Of a stretch of 34,670 nucleotides of DNA, positions 23,098-31,076 are shown one piece after another; position 1 is the first letter of the stretch, and each line of letters begins with the position of its first letter. The translations under genes and the position numbers were made by a program. The notes beneath the pieces are model-generated. The model saw nothing but the letters and a program-made list of their open reading frames with translations, was not told the DNA's origin and ran no database searches. Source of the stretch: UMGS1696 sp964621755 (GTDB taxonomy: Bacteria > Bacillota > Clostridia > Oscillospirales > CAG-272); the NCBI GenBank assembly GCA_964621755.1, contig CAZUPI010000026.1, positions 1 through 34,670 on the forward strand, given 5' to 3'.

Positions 23098-24089
23098 TTC
23101 TCATGTACCTCCTCAAATTTGATTTTTCGAGAATTCAGATAATTTCTGATTCGCAGCGACGCGCCTTCGTCTTCCGGAAGCTGGAGAAGCATCTGACCGT
23201 ACGCCTTTCCACCGATGTTGTTCGTGTCCGCGCCGAGAATGTTGACCGCGGTATGGCATTCAAGGGAAAGATTGGATATCACCGGCTCAAAGGATGATTG
23301 ACCGTCGAATACGATTCTGATTAACGTACCGCCTGTGATTTCGGCAACTGCGGCGCTTTTCGGCAGAATCAACTCACGTGCGATTTGTGACTGCGGCACC
23401 ATAAAGACGTCATGCACGGGCCCGGTTTCCACCACCGTGCCGTGGTCGAGGACCGCAACTTTTGTGCAGATCTGCTCGACGACTTTCATTTCGTGTGTAA
23501 TAACAACAATCGTAACGCCGAGTGTTTCATTGATGCTTTTCAGTAAATCGAGAATGGCGCGTGTCGTATTGGGGTCCAGTGCGCTCGTAGCTTCATCGCA
23601 AAGGAGAACCTCAGGGTCGGTGGCGAGGGCTCTGGCGATGGCGACGCGCTGCTTTTGCCCCCCGGAAAGCTGTGCGGGATATGCCGACATGCGGTCTCCG
23701 AGCCCAACGACATTCAAGAGTTCCTGCGCTTTTTTCTCCGCCTCCTTTTTGGAAACTCCGGAAATTTCAAGTGGATAGCAGACGTTTTTCAGTGCTGTAC
23801 GCTGGGAAAGCAGGTTGAAGCTCTGAAAAATCATGGAGATGGAGCGTCTGGTTTCGAGAAGCTGTTTTTTCGTGAGGGAGGCGAGCGGAACTCCTTTGAA
23901 TTTTACGTCGCCGGAGGTCGGAACCTCGAGAAAATTCATACATCGCACAAGGGTAGACTTTCCAGCGCCCGATAAGCCGATAATACCGAAAATGTCGCCC
24001 TTTTCGATTTTTAGTGACACGTTGCTGACCGCCTCGACTTCCTCATGGTCGCTTTGAAACGTTTTGGTGACATTACATAATTCTATCAA
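23094..24089 (-). CDS. metN: Methionine ABC transporter ATP-binding protein MetN
   Basis: A 331-residue ATPase with Walker A GLSGAGKST (38-46), signature L-S-G-G-Q-K-Q-R-V, Walker B V-L-L-C-D-E-A-T-S-A-L-D and H-loop V-I-T-H-E-M. The C-terminal ~85 residues form the NIL domain, which in MetN binds methionine and inhibits transport when the cell is replete. Gene order metN-metI-metQ is canonical. An AAAAGGAG site precedes the ATG. The 260-bp leader carries a promoter, a 33-codon ORF and an intrinsic terminator rather than an S-box, so control is probably by attenuation of an unusual kind. Confidence 0.93.
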   Translation of the reverse strand: MIELCNVTKTFQSDHEEVEAVSNVSLKIEKGDIFGIIGLSGAGKSTLVRCMNFLEVPTSGDVKFKGVPLASLTKKQLLETRRSISMIFQSFNLLSQRTALKNVCYPLEISGVSKKEAEKKAQELLNVVGLGDRMSAYPAQLSGGQKQRVAIARALATDPEVLLCDEATSALDPNTTRAILDLLKSINETLGVTIVVITHEMKVVEQICTKVAVLDHGTVVETGPVHDVFMVPQSQIARELILPKSAAVAEITGGTLIRIVFDGQSSFEPVISNLSLECHTAVNILGADTNNIGGKAYGQMLLQLPEDEGASLRIRNYLNSRKIKFEEVHEK

Positions 24090-24155
24090 AATTGTACTCC
24101 TTTTAATACGAAAGGGGAAATTATTGGAAACATTGCTGTGTAGTGTTTTCGCTGC

Positions 24156-24198
24156 AAAAAGTCCGGGACTTTATTCTGCATCATAAGTCCCGGACTTT
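24156..24198 (-). terminator. Intrinsic terminator (possible attenuator) in the metNIQ leader
   Basis: Read on the minus strand, AAAGTCCGGGACTT (24198 to 24185) pairs perfectly with AAGTCCCGGACTTT (24171 to 24158), followed by further T residues. It lies between the metNIQ promoter and the metN start, downstream of a small ORF, so it must be read through for metN expression. Confidence 0.8.
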
Positions 24199-24224
24199 CC
24201 GATATAAGCATCAGTCTATAACTA

Positions 24225-24326
24225 TCAGCGAATGACGGCAACGACTAAAACACCCGACAGGAAACCCCGGGAGTCCGACATTCGAATTGCAGGCAACGTT
24301 ACATAATTCGAAATCAGTTTTGTCAT
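24225..24326 (-). CDS. Putative 33-aa leader peptide of the metNIQ operon
   Basis: The start codon (24326) has GTGAGGA seven bases upstream and lies about 27 bases from the predicted transcription start. The ORF runs 33 codons and stops 27 bases before the terminator hairpin. The peptide starts MTKLISNYVTLPAIRMSDSR and ends hydrophobic (V-L-V-V-A-V-I-R). Codons 17-20 contain CGGACT and TCCCGG, each complementary to part of the first terminator arm, so ribosome position could choose between antiterminator and terminator. Codon 16 is Met, but the peptide is not Met-rich. I recognise no named leader peptide. A chance ORF in a structured leader is the alternative. Confidence 0.45.
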   Translation of the reverse strand: MTKLISNYVTLPAIRMSDSRGFLSGVLVVAVIR

Positions 24327-24359
24327 TGCGACATCCTCACTTTCAAATTAATTTTATAA

Positions 24360-24389
24360 AGTATACCACGAAAGTAGGATAATTGTCAA
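24360..24389 (-). promoter_or_regulatory. Sigma-A promoter of the metNIQ operon
   Basis: On the minus strand TTGACA (24384-24389), 18 bp, TATACT (24360-24365). It gives a leader RNA of about 260 bases before metN. Confidence 0.75.
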
Positions 24390-24584
24390 GAGATTTTAAA
24401 AAAAATTGCGAATTAATTATGAAGATAAAAAGAGAAAACTGTGGAAAAATATTTTAAAGTTGTTAATCCCCGCATGGGAAGGCGGAAACAGTAGAAATAT
24501 TCCTATATTTAAAAGATATGAATATTTCACGTGTTTTTATTGAAAAAAATTTGTATTTTTTGCAATTTTTTTCGTCGTAGTTAC

Positions 24585-24613
24585 TTGTAATTTGCAAAGA
24601 TGTGTGGTATGAT
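24585..24613 (+). promoter_or_regulatory. Promoter of the lysine riboswitch transcript
   Basis: TTGTAA (24585-24590), 17 bp, TATGAT (24608-24613), 20-25 bp upstream of the first riboswitch stem. The DNA between this and the divergent met promoter (24390-24584) is AT-rich, with nothing else recognised. Confidence 0.6.
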
Positions 24614-24632
24614 AATACCAATTTAATAGAAT

Positions 24633-24881
24633 CGAAAAGCAGAGGTGCGGATTCGATGGTTTTGACGTCGCGTGACGAAAATCGTGTCACAGTGGGTTTG
24701 TGGGATGACCCGGGCGGCAAAAGAGGCGCGTTCGCCGAAGAACGGTATTCCTACATCGTTCTGGGGCATGGCAGAAGATGTCATGAACTGTCACATTTCC
24801 GTGGAGGGCTGCGTTTGGTTGTCCGTGAAGCAGATTTGCAGGCATCAGAGTGCGTTACCGCGTGAAGAATGCCTGTTTTTT
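24633..24881 (+). promoter_or_regulatory. Lysine riboswitch (L-box) with terminator, controlling the NhaC-family transporter
   Basis: Conserved L-box blocks appear in order: G-C-A-G-A-G-G-T-G-C-G (24639-24649), G-A-G-G-C-G-C-G-T-T-C-G-C-C-G-A-A-G (24724-24741), the C-T-G-G-G-G-C-A-T-G-G-C-A-G segment from 24761, and the closing G-T-G-G-A-G-G-G-C-T-G-C (24801-24812) that pairs with the 5' GCAG to form P1. They correspond block by block to the B. subtilis lysC leader. The expression platform is an intrinsic terminator. Lysine binding should stop transcription, consistent with a lysine-import role for the downstream transporter. ORFs that can be drawn through this region are not genes. Confidence 0.9.
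24839..24881 (+). terminator. Riboswitch terminator hairpin
   Basis: CAGGCAT (24839-24845) pairs with ATGCCTG (24869-24875), followed directly by six T. It ends 31 bp before the transporter start, the expected position for an L-box expression platform. Confidence 0.8.
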
Positions 24882-24912
24882 GTTTCAAATTTTCTATAGA
24901 AAGGCTATCCAT

Positions 24913-26586
24913 ATGAGAAGATTTTTCAAAGTTCCGGGTTCCCGCATGATGTTTTCTCTCATCGTTGTTCTGGTACTCGCAGTTGTATCTTTGGGCATTA
25001 CCGTCTTTGCAGAAGAAGCTCCTGCTGCTGACGTAGTGGGCGTCGTCTCAGAAGTCGTGGGGGAAGCGTCCGACACTCCTGCTGCGTTCGGTACGGCACT
25101 GTCGCTCCTGCCGCCGGTTATCGCAATTGTTCTTGCACTTATTACAAAGGAAGTTTACTCTTCTTTGTTCATCGGCATTTTTGTGGGCGGTCTTCTCGCC
25201 GCCAATTTCTCTCCTACCGGAACGATGGACCTTGTGATAAACGATGGCTTTATCGCCGCAGTTTCAGGAAACGCGGGCATTTTTATTTTCCTTGTTATTC
25301 TTGGCGTACTCGTTGCCCTTATCAATAAGACTGGCGCGTCCACCGCATTCGGCGAATGGGCAAGCAAGCACATCAAAACCAGAGTGGGCGCTATGCTCGC
25401 AACCTTCGCGTTCGGCGTGCTCATTTTTATCGACGACTATTTCAACTGCCTTACCGTCGGCTCGGTTATGCTTCCGGTAAGTGATACGCATAGAATCTCC
25501 AGAGCAAAGCTGTCCTACATCATCGACGCTACTGCTGCTCCGGTGTGCATGATTGCTCCGATTTCCTCTTGGGCGGCTGCGGTGTCCAGCTATGCGGAGG
25601 GGACGGGCTACTCCGGATTCTCTCTGTTCGTTCGTGCGATTCCGTACAACTTCTACTCTCTGCTGACTCTCGTATTTATCATTACACTCGTTCTTATGAA
25701 ATTCGATTACGGTCCGATGGCGCTTCACGAAAAGAACGCAGTCGAAAAGGGAGACCTTTTCACCTCCGGCTCCGAGCATGAAGCGATTGACACTGGTAAT
25801 ACCAGCAAGAAGGGAAAGGTATACGACCTTCTTATTCCGATTATAGTTCTCATCGTTGTCTCCATTATCGCTCTCATTTACGTTGGCGGCTTCTTCGCAG
25901 GGGAATCCTTCATCGACGCATTCAGCAACACGGACGCGACGGTGGGGCTGCCGTGGGGCGGTCTCATTACCCTTGTTGTGACCATTATTTACCTCGTGGC
26001 ACGCCGTATTATCTCCTTCAAAGATGCCATGGAGTGCATCCCTGAAGGCTTTAAGGCGATGGTTCCGGCTATTCTTATTCTTACCTGTGCAGGTTCCCTG
26101 AAGAACATGACCACAAACCTCGGTTCTGCCGAATTTGTGGAAGCATTCATGAGCGGTGCGGCTTCCGGTCTTGCATCATTCCTGCCTGCAGTTATTTTCT
26201 TGGTGGCATGCTTCATTGCATTCTCCACAGGCACGTCGTGGGGCACTTTCGGTATCCTCATTCCGATTGTTACCAGCATTTTCCCGGCATCCTCTGAGCT
26301 GATGTATATCGGTATGTCCGCTTGTCTGGCAGGTGCGGTATGCGGCGACCACTGCTCCCCGATTTCCGACACGACAATCATGTCCTCCGCAGGTGCGAGA
26401 TGCGACCACATCAACCATGTGTCAACCCAACTCCCATATGCAATTACGGTTGCGGCGGTATCGTTCGTATCGTTCATTATCGCGTCCTTTGTTCAGACAT
26501 GGTTTGTTGCCCTCCCGATTGCGATTATTCTCATGATTGGAACGCTGTTCGTTATCAAGGCGATAACATCGAAGAAGAAAGCATAA
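24913..26586 (+). CDS. nhaC: NhaC-family Na+/H+ antiporter, lysine-riboswitch controlled (probable lysine transporter)
   Basis: A 557-residue polytopic membrane protein with around 11-12 hydrophobic segments. The first 60 residues carry an extra hydrophobic segment ending F-A-E-E-A-P and an acidic Ala/Val-rich stretch, followed by the NhaC core: L-P-P-V-I-A-I-V-L-A-L-I-T-K-E-V, I-D-D-Y-F-N-C-L-T-V-G, A-P-V-C-M-I-A-P-I-S-S-W, S-T-G-T-S-W-G-T-F-G and G-D-H-C-S-P-I-S-D-T-T-I-M-S. The start at 24913 has AGAAAGG ten bases upstream; an in-frame ATG at 24850 lies inside the riboswitch terminator and is rejected. NhaC members under L-boxes in Firmicutes are inferred to carry lysine. Confidence 0.9.
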   Translation: MRRFFKVPGSRMMFSLIVVLVLAVVSLGITVFAEEAPAADVVGVVSEVVGEASDTPAAFGTALSLLPPVIAIVLALITKEVYSSLFIGIFVGGLLAANFSPTGTMDLVINDGFIAAVSGNAGIFIFLVILGVLVALINKTGASTAFGEWASKHIKTRVGAMLATFAFGVLIFIDDYFNCLTVGSVMLPVSDTHRISRAKLSYIIDATAAPVCMIAPISSWAAAVSSYAEGTGYSGFSLFVRAIPYNFYSLLTLVFIITLVLMKFDYGPMALHEKNAVEKGDLFTSGSEHEAIDTGNTSKKGKVYDLLIPIIVLIVVSIIALIYVGGFFAGESFIDAFSNTDATVGLPWGGLITLVVTIIYLVARRIISFKDAMECIPEGFKAMVPAILILTCAGSLKNMTTNLGSAEFVEAFMSGAASGLASFLPAVIFLVACFIAFSTGTSWGTFGILIPIVTSIFPASSELMYIGMSACLAGAVCGDHCSPISDTTIMSSAGARCDHINHVSTQLPYAITVAAVSFVSFIIASFVQTWFVALPIAIILMIGTLFVIKAITSKKKA

Positions 26587-26596
26587 GGTACATACA

Positions 26597-26627
26597 AAAA
26601 AAGGCTGACTTTGTGTCAGCCTTTTTT
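26597..26627. terminator. Bidirectional terminator between nhaC and trxA
   Basis: AAAAAAGGCTGAC (26597-26609) pairs with GTCAGCCTTTTTT (26615-26627) around TTTGT; A- and T-runs on both sides serve both strands. Confidence 0.9.
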
Positions 26628-26640
26628 GCGTTCAGTATTT

Positions 26641-26949
26641 TTAATCAATCAGTTCGAGCACGTCTTTTTTCGGTTTGTACCCGATGGACGTTGTCTTGAT
26701 TTCTCCCTTATCCATTAAGACAAGTGTAGGAATGCTCATAACGCCAAACTGCGATGCCAGTTCTTTCTGCTCGTCTACATTGACCTTGCCGACTTTGACG
26801 TCCTCGCGCTCTTCTGCGATTTCGTCGACGATTGGAGAGAGCATCCGGCACGGACCACACCAAGGCGCCCAGAAGTCTAACAGGACCGGACGGTCGGATT
26901 CAAGTACCTCTGCTGTGTAGTTTTCATTTGTGATTTCAATTATTGCCAT
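26641..26949 (-). CDS. trxA: Thioredoxin
   Basis: A 102-residue cytoplasmic disulfide reductant. The active site W-C-G-P-C has Cys31 and Cys34; the buried Asp25 (L-L-D-F-W) and cis-Pro in S-I-P-T-L are in place. The start at 26949 (MAIIEIT) has AAAGGA eight bases upstream; an in-frame upstream start would add 14 unrelated residues. It follows nagA by 52 bp on the same strand with no clear promoter between, so read-through from the nag operon is possible. No thioredoxin reductase gene is nearby. Confidence 0.95.
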   Translation of the reverse strand: MAIIEITNENYTAEVLESDRPVLLDFWAPWCGPCRMLSPIVDEIAEEREDVKVGKVNVDEQKELASQFGVMSIPTLVLMDKGEIKTTSIGYKPKKDVLELID

Positions 26950-27001
26950 TTTTTCAGTCCTTTCTTTTTTTGTGAACTTAGTATTTTCCACAAGGTTTCA
27001 T

Positions 27002-28174
27002 TTATACATCCGCGGTGAATATTGTGTTTCCACCGACAATGGTGCGCCTAACGTGAATGCGGTCGTCAAACAGAACAATATCCGCACGTTTACCGGCGTC
27101 AAGCGCCCCTCGGTCAGAGAGTCCCATGATGTTCGCCGGAGATTGCGTTATCATATACACCGCGTCGCGCAGCGGGATTCCGGCGAGCTCCACCATTGTG
27201 CGAACCAGTCTGTCGCATGTCGCCACACTTCCGGCAAACGCGCTTCGGTCACAGAGCTTTGCCACACCATTCTCAACGAGAACGGGAAGTCCGTTGTCGA
27301 ACTTACCCAATACGCTTTTGCCCTCTGGCATTCCAGCGGCCCGCATGGAGTCGGTGACAAGCGCAGTTTTCTCGCGGCCCTTGAATTTGTATACATATTT
27401 GAGCAGCTCTGCGGGGAGGTGTGCGCCATCCGCGATAACCTCTACCGTCATATTGTCAAAGTAATATGCCGCTTCCAGCACCCCGGCAATTCGATATGCG
27501 TTCTTCCTGTGGATCGTGCTCATGCAGGAATACAGGTGCGTCACATGTGTGAATCCGTGAGGCAGAAGCCGTTCCACATCCGCAAATGCCGCATCCGTGT
27601 GACCGATGCATGGGAGAATGCCGTTTTTCAGACAAATATCCCCAAAGAGCTCTGCACCTTCGAGCTCCGGCGCCGCGGTCCATCGCAGAATTTTACTGCA
27701 TGCAGATAGAATGTCGTCGATTTCACGCTCATCAATCGCGTGGATGAACCTGTCCTCCTGCGCACCCTTTTGTGATGCCGCAAGGTATGGTCCTTCAAGA
27801 TGCAGTCCGGGCATATCGGGGATTCCCTTGCTTCCTTTGACCTCCTCGTACGCCCGCGCGGCGACAAGGATTGACTCCCGGTCGACCGACGTTGTAGTGG
27901 GAACGAGAGTGGTCGAACCGTGTTTTCCGTGCATTTTTGCGGCAGTGAGATAAGCTTCCGCTGTTCCGTCAAGAAAATCTGCTCCACCCGCACCATGCGT
28001 GTGAATATCGAGAAATCCCGCCGAAACATAACTGCCGCCCGCGTCGATTTCACAGTCGTGTGGAAGGTCTTCGGAACTCTGCTCGAGAATTGTCCCGTCT
28101 CGGAAATACAGATTCACTCCGGATAAAATTTCGTCCGCTGTGATGATTTTTCCGTTCGTAATTTTTGTAATCAT
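27002..28174 (-). CDS. nagA: N-acetylglucosamine-6-phosphate deacetylase
   Basis: A 390-residue amidohydrolase that removes acetate from GlcNAc-6-phosphate, giving glucosamine-6-phosphate for NagB. Metal ligands His58/His60 (D-I-H-T-H-G), the Glu in L-H-L-E-G-P-Y, the His in C-I-G-H-T-D-A and T-H-L-Y-S-C-M, and the catalytic Asp in V-T-D-S-M are present. H-L-Y-S-C-M replaces the usual H-L-F-N-A-M. It overlaps the upstream oxidoreductase by four bases (ATGA) and is the last gene of a nagB-oxidoreductase-oxidoreductase-nagA operon. Length is typical. Confidence 0.94.
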   Translation of the reverse strand: MITKITNGKIITADEILSGVNLYFRDGTILEQSSEDLPHDCEIDAGGSYVSAGFLDIHTHGAGGADFLDGTAEAYLTAAKMHGKHGSTTLVPTTTSVDRESILVAARAYEEVKGSKGIPDMPGLHLEGPYLAASQKGAQEDRFIHAIDEREIDDILSACSKILRWTAAPELEGAELFGDICLKNGILPCIGHTDAAFADVERLLPHGFTHVTHLYSCMSTIHRKNAYRIAGVLEAAYYFDNMTVEVIADGAHLPAELLKYVYKFKGREKTALVTDSMRAAGMPEGKSVLGKFDNGLPVLVENGVAKLCDRSAFAGSVATCDRLVRTMVELAGIPLRDAVYMITQSPANIMGLSDRGALDAGKRADIVLFDDRIHVRRTIVGGNTIFTADV

Positions 28175-29034
28175 ACCGCTTCAACATCCTCAGCCCTGCC
28201 GGACGCTAACGCACGTACAGTCGCGTCGAGGACAAAGACCGGATAGACGACCTGCTCCGGCGTCTGCCGAACGCAGCGCTTTATAAGCATATCCGCCATT
28301 TCCCGAAGCTCCGGCATGAAATAGTCGGCCGGCAGATTGATGACCTCGCTTCTCACACCGTACGCACCGTCGTAAACGGTTATCGAATATCCCGCGCCGA
28401 AAAACGCACTGATGTCAAATGCAGCATAGTGATATACCGCGCGGACTCCTTGCCCATTTTGTACCGCTTCTACAGACACAATATCCTGTCCGAACACTTC
28501 TGTAATCATCTGCACAAGGTGCTGCGAGTAAAACCAGAATCCGCCGTACTCGTTTACAAGATTCACCAGCGCGGTCACATGTCCACCGAGAATTTTATCC
28601 CGATTTGCGGCAACGTATTCCTTCATTTTTACAGTCCCAGCCGCTCCGGCAAGAGACGACCCGCCGCAGAGAAGCACGCCTTTTTCCCGAACTAACCGTA
28701 CCAACTCCCGCGCTTCTGCAATCGAAGTCGTAATCGGCTTGTCAATCCACACATCACAGCTCGTCTCAAGGTAAGGTCTTGCATATTCCAGATGCACGCC
28801 GCCATGCCGTGCCGTTACCATAACAGCGTCAACTTTGCCAACAAACGCGCGTGGGTCGTCGGTAAAGTAGGGACAGGATGAGACGTCCATAACCCCACGG
28901 TTTGCCCTTTCGTCGCCGCATACCCCGACCAATTCAATTTCCGGAAACGGCGAATTTCCGCTTTTGGGCGCGAGTACGGACGCAAAATGCGCGCAGTGAC
29001 TGTTTTCACTCCCGATTATCGCTATTTTATACAT
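28171..29034 (-). CDS. Gfo/Idh/MocA-family oxidoreductase (shorter form)
   Basis: A 287-residue NAD(P)-dependent sugar oxidoreductase-like protein. The N-terminal Rossmann fold starts I-A-I-I-G-S-E-N-S-H (a variant of G-x-G-x-x-G). V-M-V-T-A-R-H-G-G-V-H follows, and W-I-D-K-P-I stands at the usual E-K-P position, giving the catalytic Lys context with Asp for Glu. The C-terminal substrate domain is shorter than the ~340-residue norm. AGGGGG precedes the start. It lies between another family member and nagA, so its substrate is probably an amino sugar or amino-sugar phosphate. This is inference from context. Confidence 0.82.
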   Translation of the reverse strand: MYKIAIIGSENSHCAHFASVLAPKSGNSPFPEIELVGVCGDERANRGVMDVSSCPYFTDDPRAFVGKVDAVMVTARHGGVHLEYARPYLETSCDVWIDKPITTSIAEARELVRLVREKGVLLCGGSSLAGAAGTVKMKEYVAANRDKILGGHVTALVNLVNEYGGFWFYSQHLVQMITEVFGQDIVSVEAVQNGQGVRAVYHYAAFDISAFFGAGYSITVYDGAYGVRSEVINLPADYFMPELREMADMLIKRCVRQTPEQVVYPVFVLDATVRALASGRAEDVEAV

Positions 29035-29050
29035 AATAAGTTCCCCCTAA

Positions 29051-30115
29051 TCAAAGCCACGTGGGAAGGGGATTTTGAGCATGAATAAGCTCAATCACGC
29101 GAATTTGCTGGAGAATTTTTTCGGGTTTAATGAGCAAGTCTTCTCCGCTCATCAGATGATTGTATAGGTTTTTGTAAAACTTCGCTGGAGCGGAGTCAAA
29201 CGCCGTACCGGACAAATCCTCTTCAAATTCGTTCCATTGCAGCTTTTCCGAGCAGTATGCGGGAGACAGTCCGTCCGCACCGTTCAGCGGCTCGAAGGTA
29301 AAGGAAGGTATCGGACAATCATCAAAATACTTCCACTTGATTTTCGATTGTGTGGCGGTCAGAGAGCCGCGGGAGCCGTGAATGCGGTAGGTGAAATCGT
29401 TGTAAGCATCAGCGGGAGAGATTTCGAGGTCGATAAGCGGACGGTTCGGATAGGTCAGGATAACCTTCGCATAATCCTCCGCATCGCCCGCCGAGTTGAT
29501 TCTCTTGAGTACGGAGAACACGTTCGGCATGTCGTCTGTATCGAGAAGCTGCAATGCCTGGTCAAGCGGGTGCGGGCCGGTATTCAGAAGGCAGCCGCCA
29601 TAGTATCTGCGCGAGGTCTGCCAGTCCCAGCGCCTGCTGTATCCTGAAAAGTGAATCGTTATCTGCGCAATGTTTCCGAGCTTCCCGCTGGCGAGAATTT
29701 CGCGTATTCTCGTGAAATACGGCGCGACCCTTGATTGCTGGAATACCGTCAGTGTGACGTCATTCTCATGTGCGGTGTGAATCATATTCTCACATTCAAT
29801 TGCAAACTTCGAAAACGGTTTTTCCGATACGACATGTTTTCCGTATTGAAGCGCATCCATGGTCACAGGGTAATGCAGATATGAAAACGTGGAATTCACC
29901 ACAACATCAACGTCGCTGCGCTTCAGAATGTCATGGTAGTCCGCGTATACATCGCATCCGTACTCAACGGCGGCACGGCTGCGTCTGGCTTCTATTCTGT
30001 CGGCTACAGCAACGACGCGGTAAAGATTTTGTCCAGCTTCGCTTAGAAAATACCGCCCATGGATATCCCTGCCGCTTCTGCCTTGCCCGATGATGGCAAC
30101 GTTCAGTTTTTTCAT
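29051..30115 (-). CDS. Gfo/Idh/MocA-family oxidoreductase
   Basis: A 354-residue protein. V-A-I-I-G-Q-G-R-S-G-R-D-I-H is the Rossmann motif, S-T-F-S-Y-L-H-Y and V-S-E-K-P-F give the canonical catalytic E-K-P, and N-T-G-P-H-P-L-D-Q-A-L is the G-G-x-x-x-D-x-x-x-H-like segment of the C-terminal domain. AAAGGGTG precedes the start. It lies 29 bp from nagB and 16 bp from the second oxidoreductase, so all are co-transcribed. The pair may act in sequence on one sugar, for example an oxidation followed by a re-reduction; the substrate cannot be read from sequence. Confidence 0.88.
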   Translation of the reverse strand: MKKLNVAIIGQGRSGRDIHGRYFLSEAGQNLYRVVAVADRIEARRSRAAVEYGCDVYADYHDILKRSDVDVVVNSTFSYLHYPVTMDALQYGKHVVSEKPFSKFAIECENMIHTAHENDVTLTVFQQSRVAPYFTRIREILASGKLGNIAQITIHFSGYSRRWDWQTSRRYYGGCLLNTGPHPLDQALQLLDTDDMPNVFSVLKRINSAGDAEDYAKVILTYPNRPLIDLEISPADAYNDFTYRIHGSRGSLTATQSKIKWKYFDDCPIPSFTFEPLNGADGLSPAYCSEKLQWNEFEEDLSGTAFDSAPAKFYKNLYNHLMSGEDLLIKPEKILQQIRVIELIHAQNPLPTWL

Positions 30116-30144
30116 TAGTTTACACCCTTTCTATATGTGATAAT

Positions 30145-30915
30145 TTATCTTTCCATCAAATCCGCACCACTGTCGGCATCACAGTATAACACCGCGTGCG
30201 GATGACGCCGCATGATGGTCGCAGGACAGTCTGTGGATATTTCACCTAATACCGTACGCCGTACTGCTTCCCGCTTGGTAGCTGCCGGAACGCTGCAAAA
30301 CAGATGCTTCGCGGCAATCAGTGCGGGAATTGTAAGGGTCAGCGCATATTTCGGCACATCTGCAATGGCGGGAAAGCATCCGTCGTGAACCTGCTGATTT
30401 CGGCAGACTTCGTCGAGCGGAACGACTTTGACGAGTTCAGGGTCGTGGAAATCCGCCACCCATGGGTCGTTGAACGCGATGTGTCCGTTTTCGCCGATAC
30501 CGAGGCATACAATATCAACCGGATTTTCGCGAAGCAGGGCGCCATATCGCTGACACTCCGCTTTCGTATCAGCACATCCGCCATTGAGATAATTTACCGA
30601 CCGAAACGGCACCAGCGAAAAGATGTGCTTTCTCAGATACGCCGAAAAAGACTGCGCGGACCCTTCCGACAATCCGACATATTCATCCATATGGTATGCG
30701 TTCACGCGTGTCCAGTCGATTCCGTCGGCCTGAACCAAAGATGCCAACGTTTCGTTCTGTGACGGCGCGGCGGCAAAAATCATGTTGATCTCATCTTTTA
30801 CGCTAAGTAAATCTCGCATTGTTTGCGCAATATCGCAAGAGGCCGCCTGACCTAGCTCACGGCGGGTTTGGTATACACAAATCGCAAGCCAATCTTTTTT
30901 TAACTGTGCAATCAT
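30145..30915 (-). CDS. nagB: Glucosamine-6-phosphate deaminase (NagB family)
   Basis: A 256-residue isomerase/deaminase of the NagB/6-phosphogluconolactonase fold, which turns glucosamine-6-phosphate into fructose-6-phosphate and ammonia. Y-H-M-D-E-Y-V-G-L carries the catalytic Asp, G-I-G-E-N-G-H-I-A-F-N-D-P is the signature, and A-A-T-K-R-E-A-V replaces the usual G-x-x-K-A-x-A-V phosphate-site segment. The start at 30915 has AGGGAG six bases away; a longer in-frame ORF upstream would read through the promoter. It is the first gene of the operon. The divergence from standard NagB leaves room for a related amino-sugar phosphate as substrate. Confidence 0.88.
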   Translation of the reverse strand: MIAQLKKDWLAICVYQTRRELGQAASCDIAQTMRDLLSVKDEINMIFAAAPSQNETLASLVQADGIDWTRVNAYHMDEYVGLSEGSAQSFSAYLRKHIFSLVPFRSVNYLNGGCADTKAECQRYGALLRENPVDIVCLGIGENGHIAFNDPWVADFHDPELVKVVPLDEVCRNQQVHDGCFPAIADVPKYALTLTIPALIAAKHLFCSVPAATKREAVRRTVLGEISTDCPATIMRRHPHAVLYCDADSGADLMER

Positions 30916-30966
30916 ACTGTTCTCCCTTCTTTTGTTCCGCGGAAGGAATATTGAATCTATAATATG

Positions 30967-30995
30967 ATAATAGCATACAAAAATGCCTTCGTCAA
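30967..30995 (-). promoter_or_regulatory. Sigma-A promoter of the nag operon
   Basis: On the minus strand TTGACG (30990-30995), 17 bp, TATTAT (30967-30972). A perfect 10-bp palindrome TTCCGCGGAA at 30935-30944 lies between it and the nagB start and could be an operator. Confidence 0.7.
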
Positions 30996-31076
30996 GTGGC
31001 AGAACAGGATATTGCATAGGAATGGCATGTCGAGCGGGGATCCGTTCATGCATTAATATGGCGAGAAAGCCGTTAG

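Noticed and set aside
24100..24400. S-box (SAM-I) or T-box upstream of metN
   Set aside because: Expected for a methionine importer, but the conserved S-box core and the T-box AGGGTGG-type block are not present on the minus strand.
24602..24899. Two overlapping plus-strand ORFs before the NhaC gene
   Set aside because: They lie inside the lysine riboswitch and its terminator; the conserved L-box blocks explain the sequence.
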